The position numbers and the translations under genes are program-made. Below are positions 21,164 through 31,385 of a stretch of DNA of 64,000 nt, piece by piece. The DNA comes from Methylotenera sp. (GTDB lineage: Bacteria; Pseudomonadota; Gammaproteobacteria; Burkholderiales; Methylophilaceae): NCBI RefSeq assembly GCF_029945705.1, contig NZ_JAQSDC010000049.1, forward strand, positions 1-64,000. The letters run 5' to 3'. Each line of letters begins with the position of its first letter. The first letter of the stretch is position 1. The notes under the pieces are model-generated. The model did not search any database and was not told where the DNA came from. It saw only the letters and a program-made list of their open reading frames with translations.

Positions 21164-21910
21164 TTACGCAGCTGCAACTTCAGCAACTTCTGCCGTCTCT
21201 TCACTTGCTGATTTAACAAGCTCAGTAATCACAGAGTTACGGCCTTCCAATACAGCATCAGCAATACCACGTGCATACAAGCGAATTGCACGGCTTGAGT
21301 CATCGTTACCTGGAATTACAAAAGCAACGCCATCAGGTGAGTTATTTGTATCAACAATACCGATTACTGGAATGCCTAATTTAGCAGCTTCAGTAATTGC
21401 ACCGCTTTCATGACCAACGTCGATGATGAAAATAGCATCTGGCAAACCGCCCATTTCTTTAATACCACCGATTGAACGCTCTAATTTTTCAATTTCACGT
21501 TTGTAACCTAGCGCTTCTTTTTTACCGAATTTTTCTAAGCTACCATCTGCCAACATCACTTCAAAGTCATGAAGACGTTTAATAGACTGTTTAACAGTTT
21601 TAAAGTTAGTCAACATACCACCCAACCAACGGTGATTTACATAAGCACAACCAGCACGGCTAGCTTCTTCTTTAACGATGTCGCGCGCTTGACGCTTTGT
21701 ACCAACGAATAAGATACGACCTTTGTTTGCAGCCAATGTGCGCACGTGTTTAAGCGCGTCTTCAAACATTGGTAATGTTTTTTCAAGGTTAACAATATGA
21801 ATTTTGTTGCGATCACCGAAAATGAACGGTGCCATTTTTGGATTCCAGTAACGGGTTTGATGGCCGAAATGAACGCCGGCTTCCAACATATCACGCATAG
21901 TGACTGACAT
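21164..21910 (-). CDS. rpsB: 30S ribosomal protein S2
   Basis: This is ribosomal protein S2, with the N-terminal [22 protein letters not shown] motif region, [25 protein letters not shown] and [15 protein letters not shown]. The length of 248 residues is normal for betaproteobacteria. The ribosome binding site is GAGA. It is the first gene of the rpsB-tsf unit. Confidence 0.97.
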   Translation of the reverse strand: MSVTMRDMLEAGVHFGHQTRYWNPKMAPFIFGDRNKIHIVNLEKTLPMFEDALKHVRTLAANKGRILFVGTKRQARDIVKEEASRAGCAYVNHRWLGGMLTNFKTVKQSIKRLHDFEVMLADGSLEKFGKKEALGYKREIEKLERSIGGIKEMGGLPDAIFIIDVGHESGAITEAAKLGIPVIGIVDTNNSPDGVAFVIPGNDDSSRAIRLYARGIADAVLEGRNSVITELVKSASEETAEVAEVAAA

Positions 21911-22307
21911 AATAATTCTCTTTTCAAAAGGGTTATATATTCACACAACTCCAAAAACACCTTAATTAACAAGTCATTACATTAACGTAACAAACGAAAT
22001 TTTAGGCACCCTTGATTGGGTTGTATGTAAATTTTAAAACTGCACTCAAATACTACATTTTTACAAATGCATTTCTGCCAAATTGCAGAGGCAAGATAAT
22101 ACCACTAAGCAAATGAGTTTACTAGCTTATCCCTTCACTTTATTCAATATGAAATAAGACTTAATCTAATCAACCTGAATTCTGCGGAATGACATTTCAA
22201 TTATAAATGCACCAATTGCAAGGTTAGCACTATTTTTGCAGCTCTTTTTATCGCATATAAAGCCACTTGACTAGCGTATGTTACGAAGTTACTGAAGGAG
22301 ATTGTAA
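21911..22307. other. Intergenic region between rpsB and the HDOD gene
   Basis: This AT-rich stretch of nearly 400 bases holds the divergent leaders of rpsB (minus) and the HDOD gene (plus). It must contain the rpsB promoter and an untranslated leader where S2 could bind. I see no convincing -35/-10 pair, repeat or small gene in it. Confidence 0.5.
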
Positions 22308-23159
22308 ATGACATCAACACCCCAAGAGCTTGCCTCACAAGACATCCATACTTGGATTAACTTTATTCGGAGTGCAGAAATCCCTGTTCTAAAGCATACA
22401 GCACGAGAAGTCGCACGCCTTAAAGAGGATGAGGATAACATAAGCGCACGCGCCATTTCTACCGCCGTGCTTAATGACCCTATGATGGTATTTAAAGTAT
22501 TAAGCTTTTCCCAAAATCATAGAGGTAAAAAACAGTTACAAGATTTAGTTCAGGCTGACCAAGCGATATTAATGATGGGGACAACGTCGTTTTTCACAAA
22601 CCTATCACCTAAAATTTTAGTCGAAGATATGCTAAAAACCAACCTCCCTGCTTTAATGCACCTGCTTAAGTTAGTACGTCGCTCGCATCAAGCTGCTCAT
22701 TTTGCAGCTGATTGGGCTACACATTTAGCCGATTTACATGCCGAAGAAGTACGAACTGCAGCATTACTACATGATTTATCTGAAATGCTGATGTGGTGTT
22801 TTGCACCAGACAAAATGAATGTGATATATGCTATGCAACAGGCAGATAAATCTCTACGCAGCGCGGCAGCGCAAGAAGAGGTGCTAGGCTTTAAGTTGTT
22901 AGACCTACAAAAAGAGCTAGTCGAAGCATTTCAACTGCCTCCACTTCTCTCCAAACTCATGCAGGATAGCGCATCAAGTGAACAACGAGTGCGCAACGTC
23001 ACACTAGCAGTCAATCTTGCTCGTCACGCTGCTAACGGTTGGGATGATGCGGCCTTACCCGATGATTATAGTGAAATTGCCGAACTTTTACGCATGGATG
23101 TTGCCAAAGTAATAAGGATTGTTGGCGCACCTGCGATTGGCACTTCAAACATTCCGTAA
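22308..23159 (+). CDS. HDOD domain protein
   Basis: The 283-residue protein matches the HDOD family, an HD-related domain found in signalling proteins. The part from about residue 15 to 215 fits the domain, including the DPMMVFKVLSFSQNHRG segment and an HD-like ALLHDLSEML near residue 160. No attached receiver, GGDEF or EAL domain is present, so any partner must be separate. The ATG has a good AAGGAG site. It stands alone, 76 bases before map. Confidence 0.75.
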   Translation: MTSTPQELASQDIHTWINFIRSAEIPVLKHTAREVARLKEDEDNISARAISTAVLNDPMMVFKVLSFSQNHRGKKQLQDLVQADQAILMMGTTSFFTNLSPKILVEDMLKTNLPALMHLLKLVRRSHQAAHFAADWATHLADLHAEEVRTAALLHDLSEMLMWCFAPDKMNVIYAMQQADKSLRSAAAQEEVLGFKLLDLQKELVEAFQLPPLLSKLMQDSASSEQRVRNVTLAVNLARHAANGWDDAALPDDYSEIAELLRMDVAKVIRIVGAPAIGTSNIP

Positions 23160-23235
23160 ACATTGAATTAGAAATTAAAATTATGAATATATTGCTATGC
23201 TAAAATACGACTAATATTCACAAGTTAGTAAGTTC

Positions 23236-24063
23236 ATGGCGATCTCAATCAAAAATCAGCAAGATATAGAAAAAATGCGCATTGCGGGCAAGCTTGCCTC
23301 TGAAGTGCTCGATTTTATTACCCCGCATGTTGTACATGGCGTGACAACCGAGCAATTAGATAAACTCTGCCACGATTTTATTGTTGACGTACAGCAAGCA
23401 ATCCCTGCACCGCTTAACTATGCGCCTGATGGACATAGACCTTATCCTAAGTCCATTTGCACTTCGATTAACCAACAAATATGCCATGGTGTTCCTAGCG
23501 ATAAAGCACTGAAGAATGGCGACATTGTTAATATTGACATTACCGTGATAAAAGATGGCTACCACGGCGACACGAGCCGCATGTTTTATGTGGGTGAAGT
23601 CACCAGTCAAGCCAAGCGCTTATGTGAAATCACTTACCAAGCCATGTGGCTAGGCATCAGCAAGGTTAAACCAGGAGCTACCTTGGGCGACATAGGTTTT
23701 GCCATTCAAACGTTTGCCGAGAAAAGTGGCTATAGCGTAGTGCGTGAGTTTTGCGGCCACGGAATTGGTAAGGTGTTTCATGAAGACCCTCAAGTGCTGC
23801 ATTACGGCAAACCAGGTATGGGTGTAGTACTTAAAACAGGCATGATGTTTACCATTGAGCCGATGATTAATGCGGGCAAGCGTGACATTAAACACATGCC
23901 AGACGGCTGGACCATTGTTACGAAAGACCGCAGCCTATCTGCGCAATGGGAACATACGATTTTAGTCACTGAAACAGGCTATGAAGTGATGACTTTATCT
24001 AGCGGTTCACCAGCAATCCCAGAGCTTGTGCAAAAAATAGAGTCATCTCAAAAGCCAATCTAA
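23236..24063 (+). CDS. map: Methionine aminopeptidase, type I
   Basis: Map removes the initiator methionine from nascent proteins. The metal-binding residues are in NIDITVIKDGYHGDTSRMF (two Asp), the GHGIGKVFHEDP segment (His), the FTIEPMIN motif (Glu) and a final Glu in SAQWEHTILVTETG. Its length of 275 residues is normal. Ribosomal rpsB is usually divergent from map; here the HDOD gene separates them. glnD follows after 4 bases. Confidence 0.95.
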   Translation: MAISIKNQQDIEKMRIAGKLASEVLDFITPHVVHGVTTEQLDKLCHDFIVDVQQAIPAPLNYAPDGHRPYPKSICTSINQQICHGVPSDKALKNGDIVNIDITVIKDGYHGDTSRMFYVGEVTSQAKRLCEITYQAMWLGISKVKPGATLGDIGFAIQTFAEKSGYSVVREFCGHGIGKVFHEDPQVLHYGKPGMGVVLKTGMMFTIEPMINAGKRDIKHMPDGWTIVTKDRSLSAQWEHTILVTETGYEVMTLSSGSPAIPELVQKIESSQKPI

Positions 24064-24067
24064 CAAA

Positions 24068-26719
24068 ATGTTGTTGGATGATCTGAACAGTCAAGTTAAT
24101 ACGGGAAGTCAGCCTGAAAAGAACAATATTGCGACGCTGAGACAATATCTGAAGGATGGCTTTGTAGCGCTAAAAACTGATTTCTTAAAGGCGCCTAATA
24201 ATACTCGGCTATTTAAGCAGCATTGCAAGCTGATTGATCGCTTACTCCTCAACATTTGGGAGCAAGCAAACATAGATAAGCGTTGCTGCTTAATAGCAGT
24301 GGGCGGTTATGGTCGCGGTGAACTTTACCCCTACTCTGATATTGACTTACTTATATTACTGCCCGAGTCTGATGACCTACAAGCCAGTGCTGGCATCAAT
24401 GCCAAACTTGAAACATTGGTAGGTTTATTGTGGGATATTGGCTTAAATGTCGCCCATAGCGTACGCAGTTTAAGTGAATGTATCCACGAAGCAGAAAAAG
24501 ATATTACGGTACAAACTAATTTAATCGAATCTAGATTAATTACAGGTGAGGCTCATTTCTATAAGGAGTTTTTAGATGAAATTAATCAAACTTTCAGCAG
24601 CCCAGCAGCAATTGCCAACTTCTTTGCTGCCAAGGTAAAAGAACAAAACAATCGTCATGCGAAATTTAATGATACTGCCTATAATTTAGAACCCAATATT
24701 AAAGAAAGTCCTGGCGGACTGCGTGATTTACACATGATATTGTGGGTTGCACAAAGCTTAAACATGACCAGCGTACGTCCATCTGCCGCCAACAGCACTT
24801 GGGCCTTACTTACCAAACAGAATATTATTTCAGCGCTCGAAGCACGACAGATTCAACAGCATCAAAGCAATTTACAATTACTTCGCATACGCTTACATTT
24901 CATTAGTAAACGCCGTGAAGATCGCTTGTTGTTTGACTTTCAAAATGAATTAGCTGATTCGCTAGGTTACGTCAATACACCACGCAAACGCGCCAGCGAG
25001 CAGCTGATGCAAAGTTATTACCGCAGCGTAAAATTCGTTAGTCTGATGAACGAAGTATTACTCAAATCTTTTCAGCAAATCATTTCCATTAATCCGCCAA
25101 TCATAAAATCAATTAATGCGCACTTTGAGTCGCATGACCAATTGTTAGAAGCTAAAACAGCGGGATTACTGCAGCAAGAACCTTCAGCTATTTTTGAGGC
25201 TTTCTTACTGTTGCAGCAACACCCAGAGCTAGATGGCATGGGCGCGACATTATTGCGCAACATGCAAAGAGTTAAGCGCTTAGTTAATCGTGATTTCAGA
25301 CAAAATCCAGTCAATAAAAAACTATTCATTGACATCATTTCGCAGCCAAGCGGTGTCAATCATGCACTTCGCGCCATGAATCGTTATGGTATTTTAGGCA
25401 GTTACATTCCAGCATTCGGTAAAATTATAGGTCAAATGCAGCATGACTTATTTCACGTATACACCGTAGATGAGCACATCCTAAATGTATTAGCTAACCT
25501 ACGCCGCTTTGCTAAGCCAGAGCTTAAACATGAGTTTCCATTATGCAGTAGATTATTTGCAGAGTTTGACGCACCGCATTTATTATATTTAGCTGCTCTA
25601 TTCCATGACATTGCAAAAGGCCGTGGTGGCGATCATTCAACACTTGGCACGGTAGACGCGATTAAGTTTTGTAAACTTCACGGACTTTCTAAAGCTGATA
25701 GCACATTTGTTGCATGGTTGGTAGCAGCACACTTACAAATGTCCTCTACCGCACAAAAATCAGACTTATCTGACCCTAGCGTAATCGAAACATTCTCACG
25801 CTTCGTTCAAAATGAACGTAGACTGGTGGCACTATATTTACTTACCGTTGCAGATATTCGAGGCACAAGCCCATTAGTATGGAATGCCTGGAAAGCAAGG
25901 TTACTGGAAAGCCTATTCAACGCCACCAAGCACGCATTAGCTAACCAATTGCTCTATGTTCAACAAGCCATTACAACCCGTAAATCAGAAGCTGCCGAGC
26001 GACTAAACAAGTTTGGCCTAAGCAGACACTCATACGAGCATTTATGGGAAAAGTTTGGCTCCAACTACTTTATTCGACATGAAAGTGATGAAATCGCTTG
26101 GCATAGCCGCCTACTAACGCCACATCTCAATACCACACACGCCATAGTTCGTGCTAGATTAAGTCCTAGCGGTGATGGTATTCAGGTAATGATTTACAGC
26201 AAAGATCAAAATGACCTATTCGCTAGAATATGTAACTTTTTTGATCGTATGGCTTATAACATTGTAGAGGCAAAGATTTACACCACTGATCACGCCTATG
26301 CATTAGATAGCTTTATTGTTTTAGATCAATCAGGTAAGTCGGTAAGTTACAGTGGTTTATTAAAATTTATTGAAGTGGAACTTGCTCAAAAACTTGATAA
26401 AACCCAACCACTAGAATCACCACTTAAGGGCCGTATAAGCCGCCAAGTGAAGCACATGCCTATATTAGCGCAAGTCACTATTACACAAGAAGCCGACAAC
26501 AATAACCATAAACTAGAAATAATCGCCAACGACCGCACAGGCTTACTAGCGACTTTAGCGCATCAGTTTTTAGTGCTAGAGGTCGAGCTACATAATGCAA
26601 AAATTAACACATTAGGTAATCGCGCTGAAGACATCTTTTTAATCTCGGCAAATAAAGGCCAAAAACTTGATGCTTTGCGCATCATCGCACTGAAAGAGGC
26701 TATTATTTCAGAAATTTAG
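24068..26719 (+). CDS. glnD: PII uridylyltransferase / uridylyl-removing enzyme
   Basis: GlnD senses glutamine and uridylylates or deuridylylates PII, controlling nitrogen assimilation. The nucleotidyltransferase motif GGYGRGELYPYSDIDLLIL is near residue 80. The HD phosphohydrolase motif LFHDIAKGRGGDHS is near residue 515, and two ACT domains fill the C-terminal 180 residues. Its length of 883 residues is normal. It starts 4 bases after map and is closed by a strong terminator. Confidence 0.95.
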   Translation: MLLDDLNSQVNTGSQPEKNNIATLRQYLKDGFVALKTDFLKAPNNTRLFKQHCKLIDRLLLNIWEQANIDKRCCLIAVGGYGRGELYPYSDIDLLILLPESDDLQASAGINAKLETLVGLLWDIGLNVAHSVRSLSECIHEAEKDITVQTNLIESRLITGEAHFYKEFLDEINQTFSSPAAIANFFAAKVKEQNNRHAKFNDTAYNLEPNIKESPGGLRDLHMILWVAQSLNMTSVRPSAANSTWALLTKQNIISALEARQIQQHQSNLQLLRIRLHFISKRREDRLLFDFQNELADSLGYVNTPRKRASEQLMQSYYRSVKFVSLMNEVLLKSFQQIISINPPIIKSINAHFESHDQLLEAKTAGLLQQEPSAIFEAFLLLQQHPELDGMGATLLRNMQRVKRLVNRDFRQNPVNKKLFIDIISQPSGVNHALRAMNRYGILGSYIPAFGKIIGQMQHDLFHVYTVDEHILNVLANLRRFAKPELKHEFPLCSRLFAEFDAPHLLYLAALFHDIAKGRGGDHSTLGTVDAIKFCKLHGLSKADSTFVAWLVAAHLQMSSTAQKSDLSDPSVIETFSRFVQNERRLVALYLLTVADIRGTSPLVWNAWKARLLESLFNATKHALANQLLYVQQAITTRKSEAAERLNKFGLSRHSYEHLWEKFGSNYFIRHESDEIAWHSRLLTPHLNTTHAIVRARLSPSGDGIQVMIYSKDQNDLFARICNFFDRMAYNIVEAKIYTTDHAYALDSFIVLDQSGKSVSYSGLLKFIEVELAQKLDKTQPLESPLKGRISRQVKHMPILAQVTITQEADNNNHKLEIIANDRTGLLATLAHQFLVLEVELHNAKINTLGNRAEDIFLISANKGQKLDALRIIALKEAIISEI

Positions 26720-26766
26720 CTTCCAATAATTTGGTAGCCAATCTAGAAGGCTAGGTATTTAAGCAA

Positions 26767-26799
26767 TAAAAAAGCCTTGAATCATCAAGGCTTTTTTTA
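26767..26799. terminator. Bidirectional terminator between glnD and the cupin gene
   Basis: A 10-bp stem (AAAGCCTTGA at 26771-26780 with TCAAGGCTTT at 26785-26794) has a T run on the right and an A run on the left. It can end both the plus-strand glnD transcript and the converging minus-strand cupin transcript. Confidence 0.9.
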
Positions 26800-26821
26800 T
26801 TTAACGCTCAGTCAGTGAAGA

Positions 26822-27100
26822 CTATGAGTGTTTGTAGTGTTTTTTCAATTGTTTAGTGACTTCCCAGTTTGATTTCAAACCTTTTGGAAACACAACAAAG
26901 TCACCTGCTTTAACTACAACAGTTTCGCCACCAACTGGAGTAACGTGAATTTCACCTTCGAGCAAGTAAGCGCTTTCAGTTGCTGAATCAAAATTCAATG
27001 GGAATTTAGACGGTGCGCAATCCCAGATAGACCAGCTAGAAACGCCTAGTTCTTTTAATTTAGCTTCAGATGGGTTATGGTCAATGATAATTTGAGTCAT
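26822..27100 (-). CDS. Small cupin protein (Cupin_3, DUF861-like)
   Basis: This 92-residue single-domain cupin carries an AYLLEGEIHVTPVGGE first motif and KAGDFVVFPKGLKSNWEV second motif, like the DUF861 group that includes (S)-ureidoglycine aminohydrolase fragments. Such small stand-alone cupins are common and mostly uncharacterised. The histidines typical of a metal cupin are not obvious, so catalysis is doubtful. It has an AGGA ribosome binding site and its own leader of over 100 bases. Confidence 0.7.
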   Translation of the reverse strand: MTQIIIDHNPSEAKLKELGVSSWSIWDCAPSKFPLNFDSATESAYLLEGEIHVTPVGGETVVVKAGDFVVFPKGLKSNWEVTKQLKKHYKHS

Positions 27101-27130
27101 TTTTTAGTCCTATATAAAATGGTTTGATTT

Positions 27131-27158
27131 AAAAACAAATGCCGCATCATGCGGCATT
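27131..27158 (-). terminator. Hairpin with T run upstream of the cupin gene
   Basis: An inverted repeat AATGCCGCA...TGCGGCATT (27138-27158, 3-base loop) is followed on the minus strand by TGTTTTT. It may terminate the betB-betA-UPF0126 transcript, whose last stop is about 200 bases upstream on that strand. It could instead be an attenuator in the leader of the cupin gene, which begins 30 bases further on. Confidence 0.65.
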
Positions 27159-27361
27159 AAAAAATTTGGCGAAAACTACTATTCAACGCCTCCTAAATTG
27201 CAACAAAAATGCATTTGTTACGACTGTATCGCACAATTATAACAACCAACACAATTATCGTCAAAACTAATGGGAATTAACTTAACATCGGCTCTTAATA
27301 AAATACTGGTCACTTTATCGCCATCAGACGCTTTAATTACCCTTGCACCTAACAACAAGAT

Positions 27362-27985
27362 TTAAAAAGGTAATTTAAGGTGATACTTTATTGAGGTTAT
27401 TCTTAGTACAGTTGTAAAAGCAATTGCGACTAGTGTGCTAGGTAGTTCATCTAAACCTAAATATAGGCATATTAAAAATACCGCGCTACCTAGTGCGGCG
27501 CATGTCGCGTAAAGCTCGTTGCGACGAAAAACATTGGGGATTTCATTGCAAATAATATCGCGAATAATTCCGCCAAATACGCCTGTGACTACACCCAGCA
27601 ACATTGAGATATAAAAATCACAACCCACTTGGTGGGCCATACTGGCACCTATTGTGCTAAATAAGCCAAGGCCAAGTGCATCTAATGTGACAAAAATTTT
27701 GGTAACCGTTGAGTTTTCATAAAAGTTGATCGAAAGCGGCGCGGCAGCTATTGCAAAACCCAGCAGCATTAAAGCATAGCCTGAGTGTTGCACCCAATAT
27801 AGAGGATAATGCCCTATCATCAGATCTCGCACAGTTCCGCCACCAAAGGCGGTAATCATGCTCACAGTATAAACACCGATCAAATCCATCCCTTTTTTGC
27901 GCGCTTCTATAATGCCAGTAAATGCAAACGCTAGTACACCGAGTAGTTCAACTAAAGCTAGTACATTGATTTGGGAGAAAATCAC
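27362..27985 (-). CDS. UPF0126 / TRIC-like membrane protein, probable glycine transporter
   Basis: This 207-residue protein is almost wholly hydrophobic, with about seven membrane segments in two similar halves. Each half has the family glycine-arginine motif: FGGGTVRDLMIG and FGGIIRDIICNEIP. The UPF0126 family (YadS, YicG) has been linked to glycine transport by mutant phenotype screens; the same fold is annotated as a TRIC cation channel. It begins with GTG only 10 bases after the betA stop, so it appears to be the third gene of the betB-betA operon. Glycine is the product of the neighbouring pathway, which supports, but does not prove, a glycine role. Confidence 0.75.
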   Translation of the reverse strand: MIFSQINVLALVELLGVLAFAFTGIIEARKKGMDLIGVYTVSMITAFGGGTVRDLMIGHYPLYWVQHSGYALMLLGFAIAAAPLSINFYENSTVTKIFVTLDALGLGLFSTIGASMAHQVGCDFYISMLLGVVTGVFGGIIRDIICNEIPNVFRRNELYATCAALGSAVFLICLYLGLDELPSTLVAIAFTTVLRITSIKYHLKLPF

Positions 27986-27995
27986 TTAATATTTG

Positions 27996-29681
27996 TTATG
28001 TGTTTGAAGCTGCATCTGCATAGCGATGAAGTGGATGAATAAACACTGGTACTACTTTCGCAGAAAGTGGTTTGCGACCTCGAATATTATCTGATATTTT
28101 CTCAGCCATCATAATGGTAGGTGCGTTTAGATTGCCAGTGACGATTTCAGGCATGATAGACGCATCAACCACACGCAGACCTTGTAGACCATGCACGCGA
28201 CCTTCTGTATCAACAACAGCCATTTCATCGTAGCCCATTGCGCATGAGCAGGATGGGTGATACGCCGTTTCGCCATGTTGGCGGACGAATGCATCTATTT
28301 CCGCATCGGTCTGTACGTTTTCACCAGGTGAAATTTCTCGCTCCACATAAGGTGCTAGCGCAGCTTGTTTCATGATATTGCGTGTAATACGCACACCAGC
28401 ACGAAACTCCCGTTTATCTTGCTCGGTAGACATGTAGTTAAACAAGATACTTGGATACTCTAGCGGATCTTTTGAGCGTATTTGCACACGCCCACGGCTA
28501 GGTGAGCGCATAGAACCCATATGTGCCTGAAAACTATGAATCTTAATTGGATTACTACCATCGTAATTAATCGCCACAGGCAAGAAGTGATATTGAATGT
28601 TAGGCCAAGTAAAGCTATCGTCACTACGAATAAAACCGCCCGCTTCAAACTGATTACTCGCGCCTATACCAGTGCCTAAAAAGAGCCATTCGGCACCAAT
28701 TAAGGGCTGATTATAGAGCTTTAGAGCCGGTGCTAATGACACTGGTTGTTTGCATTCGTATTGTTGATATATTTCCATGTGGTCTTGCAAGTTTGCACCT
28801 ACTCCGGGCAAATCATGCACCAATGGAATGTCTAAATCACGCAACAAAGCTGCTGGACCGACTCCTGAGCGCTGCAATATAGGTGGCGAGGCGATAGCGC
28901 CAGCACACAACAAGACTTCACGCTTGGCATTGGCTTGTCGGGACTTGCCACCAAGCAAGTAAGCCACCCCCGTTGCGCGCTTACCCGTAAACAAAATGCG
29001 GTCAGTCAGTGCATGGGTAATAATAGTGAGGTTTTTACGATCGCGCGCTTGGTCTAAATAGCCGCGTGCAGTACTTGAGCGCCTACCTTGCGGCGTGGTT
29101 GTGCGATCCATTGGACCAAAGCCTTCTTGCTGGAAGCCGTTTAAATCTTCAGTATGCGGATAGCCCGCCTGGACGCCTGCTTCAACCATCGCTGCATATA
29201 GCACATTATTGCCGCGTTTTGGGGTAGTGACACTTACAGGGCCGTTATCGCCATGATAATCATTGGAGCCAATATCTCGTGTTTCGGCTTTCTTAAAATA
29301 GGGTAGGCAATCGAAATAAGACCAATTTTCCAAGCCCTTACGTTTAGCCCATCCATCATAATCTAAAGCATTACCACGGATATAACACATGCCATTAATC
29401 AAAGATGAGCCGCCTAAGCCTTTACCGCGACCACATGAAATTCGCCGATTATTCATATGCGGCTCTGGCTCGGTTTCATAAGCCCAGTTATAACGCCTAC
29501 CTTGTATGGGATAAGCTAAAGCTGCAGGCATTTGTGTACGAAAATCTAATCGATAATCAGGCCCACCGGCTTCTAGCAAAAGTACCGTTACATCAGCATC
29601 TTCGGTCAGGCGCGTTGCCAAAACATTACCCGCAGAGCCTGCGCCTATAATGATGTAATCGAACTCAATACTTTTACCCAT
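27996..29681 (-). CDS. betA: Choline dehydrogenase
   Basis: BetA is a membrane-associated FAD flavoprotein of the GMC family that oxidises choline to betaine aldehyde. The FAD site [16 protein letters not shown] is at the N terminus. The GMC signature [20 protein letters not shown] and the catalytic His in [14 protein letters not shown] are present. I place the start at the ATG at 29681 because AAGGA lies 5 bases upstream; an upstream in-frame start would add nine residues. The 561-residue length is normal. It is translated after betB with a 60-base gap. Confidence 0.93.
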   Translation of the reverse strand: MGKSIEFDYIIIGAGSAGNVLATRLTEDADVTVLLLEAGGPDYRLDFRTQMPAALAYPIQGRRYNWAYETEPEPHMNNRRISCGRGKGLGGSSLINGMCYIRGNALDYDGWAKRKGLENWSYFDCLPYFKKAETRDIGSNDYHGDNGPVSVTTPKRGNNVLYAAMVEAGVQAGYPHTEDLNGFQQEGFGPMDRTTTPQGRRSSTARGYLDQARDRKNLTIITHALTDRILFTGKRATGVAYLLGGKSRQANAKREVLLCAGAIASPPILQRSGVGPAALLRDLDIPLVHDLPGVGANLQDHMEIYQQYECKQPVSLAPALKLYNQPLIGAEWLFLGTGIGASNQFEAGGFIRSDDSFTWPNIQYHFLPVAINYDGSNPIKIHSFQAHMGSMRSPSRGRVQIRSKDPLEYPSILFNYMSTEQDKREFRAGVRITRNIMKQAALAPYVEREISPGENVQTDAEIDAFVRQHGETAYHPSCSCAMGYDEMAVVDTEGRVHGLQGLRVVDASIMPEIVTGNLNAPTIMMAEKISDNIRGRKPLSAKVVPVFIHPLHRYADAASNT

Positions 29682-29741
29682 GACTTTCCTTAAAGACCAT
29701 ACGTTCAATCAATAGACCGACAATAAACTGGTAATCAACCA

Positions 29742-31214
29742 CTAAAACACAGACGTATAATTACCCAACTCAACTTGAATCGACTTAACTCGCGTGTAGT
29801 TTTGTAGCGTCATTAAACCATTCTCGCGCCCTACTCCAGACTGCTTATAGCCACCAACTGGCATTTCGGCAGGTGACTCGCCCCAAGTGTTAATCCAACA
29901 AATACCTGCCTGAAGCTGATGTATAACACGGTGCGCACGACTAATATTTTCTGTAATTAATCCTGCGGCAAGACCGTATTCAGTATCGTTAGCGCGGCGA
30001 ATCACTTCGTCTTCATCGTCATAAACGAGGATACTCATTACAGGCCCAAAAATTTCTTCACGAACAATCGTCATGTCATCTTTACAATCGGTGAACACGG
30101 TTGGCTGTACATAAGCACCATTAGCAAAATCGCCGCTAAGCTCTCGCTTTCCGCCAGCTAACAAGCGTGCGCCTTCTTTGATACCAGAATCAATATAGCG
30201 TAGCACGTTTTGCATATGCGACTGGCTAACTAGTGGGCCAAAATTCGTATTTTCGTCTTGTGGATTACCAAGGCGGATGCGCGCCACACGCTCGATAATT
30301 TTTTGTTCGAATTCCTGAATATTAGAACGATGCACAAACACGCGCGTGCCATTGGTACACACTTGGCCTGAACTATAGAAGTTCGCCATCATCGCAACAT
30401 CTGCGGCTTTATCCATATTGGCATCTGAGAAAACAATCAAAGGTGACTTTCCACCAAGCTCCATCGTCACATCTTTTAAGGTTGAGCTTGAAGCACTCGC
30501 CATGACTTTTTTACCTGTAATCGTGCCGCCTGTGAATGATATTTTCTCAATGCCGGCATGTGCCGTTAACCATGCACCTACTTCAGCACCACTTCCGTTC
30601 AGTACATTAAATACGCCATCTGGTAACCCAGCTTCAGTATAAATTTCAGCTAATTTCAAGGTGCTCAGTGGCGTGACCTCGCTGGGTTTGAAAATCATTG
30701 CATTACCAGCGGCTAAGGCCGGAGCGGATTTCCACAATGCGATTTGAATGGGGTAGTTCCATGCGCCAATGCCAGCCACCACGCCCAGCGGCTCTCTGCG
30801 CGTATAAGCAAAAGCGCTTTCACGTAATGGAATTTGTTGGCCTTCAAGTGCCGGGACTAATCCAGCGTAATACTCAAGCACATCAGCGCCAGTGACAATA
30901 TCGACATAACGCGTTTCAGAAATTGGCTTGCCTGTATCTAAGGTTTCCAACTCAGCAAGCGCATCATTACGCTCACGCAAAATTTCTACGGCCCGTCGTA
31001 AAATACGAGAACGCTGCATGGCCGTCATCGCAGCCCAAACACGCTGACCTTGATTGGCGCTGGCAACAGCAGCATCCACATCAGCTTCTGAGGCAACTTG
31101 CACATCAGCCAACACTTCACCATTGGCAGGGTTAATGGTCTGGAATGTTTTGCCGCTTGTTGCTTCTACCCGCTTACCACCTATGTAAAGTTGTTGTAAT
31201 TCAAAACGTGGCAA
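29742..31214 (-). CDS. betB: Betaine aldehyde dehydrogenase
   Basis: BetB oxidises betaine aldehyde to glycine betaine with NAD(P). Motifs are [21 protein letters not shown], the nucleotide-binding [11 protein letters not shown], the catalytic Glu in MELGGKSP and the catalytic Cys in [14 protein letters not shown]. The length of 490 residues is typical. The start appears to be TTG with GGAG 7 bases upstream, giving the family-like N terminus [14 protein letters not shown]. It heads the betB-betA-UPF0126 unit. No betI repressor is present, unlike enterobacterial bet loci. Confidence 0.93.
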   Translation of the reverse strand: MPRFELQQLYIGGKRVEATSGKTFQTINPANGEVLADVQVASEADVDAAVASANQGQRVWAAMTAMQRSRILRRAVEILRERNDALAELETLDTGKPISETRYVDIVTGADVLEYYAGLVPALEGQQIPLRESAFAYTRREPLGVVAGIGAWNYPIQIALWKSAPALAAGNAMIFKPSEVTPLSTLKLAEIYTEAGLPDGVFNVLNGSGAEVGAWLTAHAGIEKISFTGGTITGKKVMASASSSTLKDVTMELGGKSPLIVFSDANMDKAADVAMMANFYSSGQVCTNGTRVFVHRSNIQEFEQKIIERVARIRLGNPQDENTNFGPLVSQSHMQNVLRYIDSGIKEGARLLAGGKRELSGDFANGAYVQPTVFTDCKDDMTIVREEIFGPVMSILVYDDEDEVIRRANDTEYGLAAGLITENISRAHRVIHQLQAGICWINTWGESPAEMPVGGYKQSGVGRENGLMTLQNYTRVKSIQVELGNYTSVF

Positions 31215-31251
31215 AATGGCTCTCCAAATTAAAATTAATGAATATTACTCA

Positions 31252-31315
31252 ATAGTAAGAGTCTAGAGTACTAAGCACCACTTAAATAACGACTTAAATT
31301 TAATCAAAACCGACT
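31252..31315 (-). promoter_or_regulatory. Candidate GbdR-type operator and promoter of betBA
   Basis: On the minus strand the half-site AGTCGGTTTT (31315-31306) is followed exactly 21 bp later by AGTCGTTATT (31294-31285). A -10-like TACTAT (31257-31252) comes 27 bp further. The same layout is found before the porin, choX and soxB. Assignment to the GbdR-like regulator is inference. Confidence 0.6.
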
Positions 31316-31331
31316 GATACTAAACAAAATT

Positions 31332-31358
31332 AAAAAGGACGCCTAGGCGTCCTTTTTT
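31332..31358 (-). terminator. Terminator after the TorF-like porin
   Basis: A perfect 26-bp palindrome (arms AAAAAGGACGCC plus the central TA and their complement, 31332-31357) with T residues at each end lies 28 bases after the porin stop on the minus strand. It lies just upstream of the betB operator, so porin and betBA are separate units. Confidence 0.85.
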
Positions 31359-31385
31359 ACTTCAAGTAAATTTGCTGAAGAGTTC

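Noticed and set aside
26822-27100. Ureidoglycine aminohydrolase
   Set aside because: The cupin is a single short domain without the metal histidines, and no allantoin pathway gene is nearby.
27216-27225. Full GbdR-type operator upstream of the cupin gene
   Set aside because: AGTCGTAACA matches a half-site, but sequences 21 bp to either side are poor matches and no -10 box sits at the expected distance.
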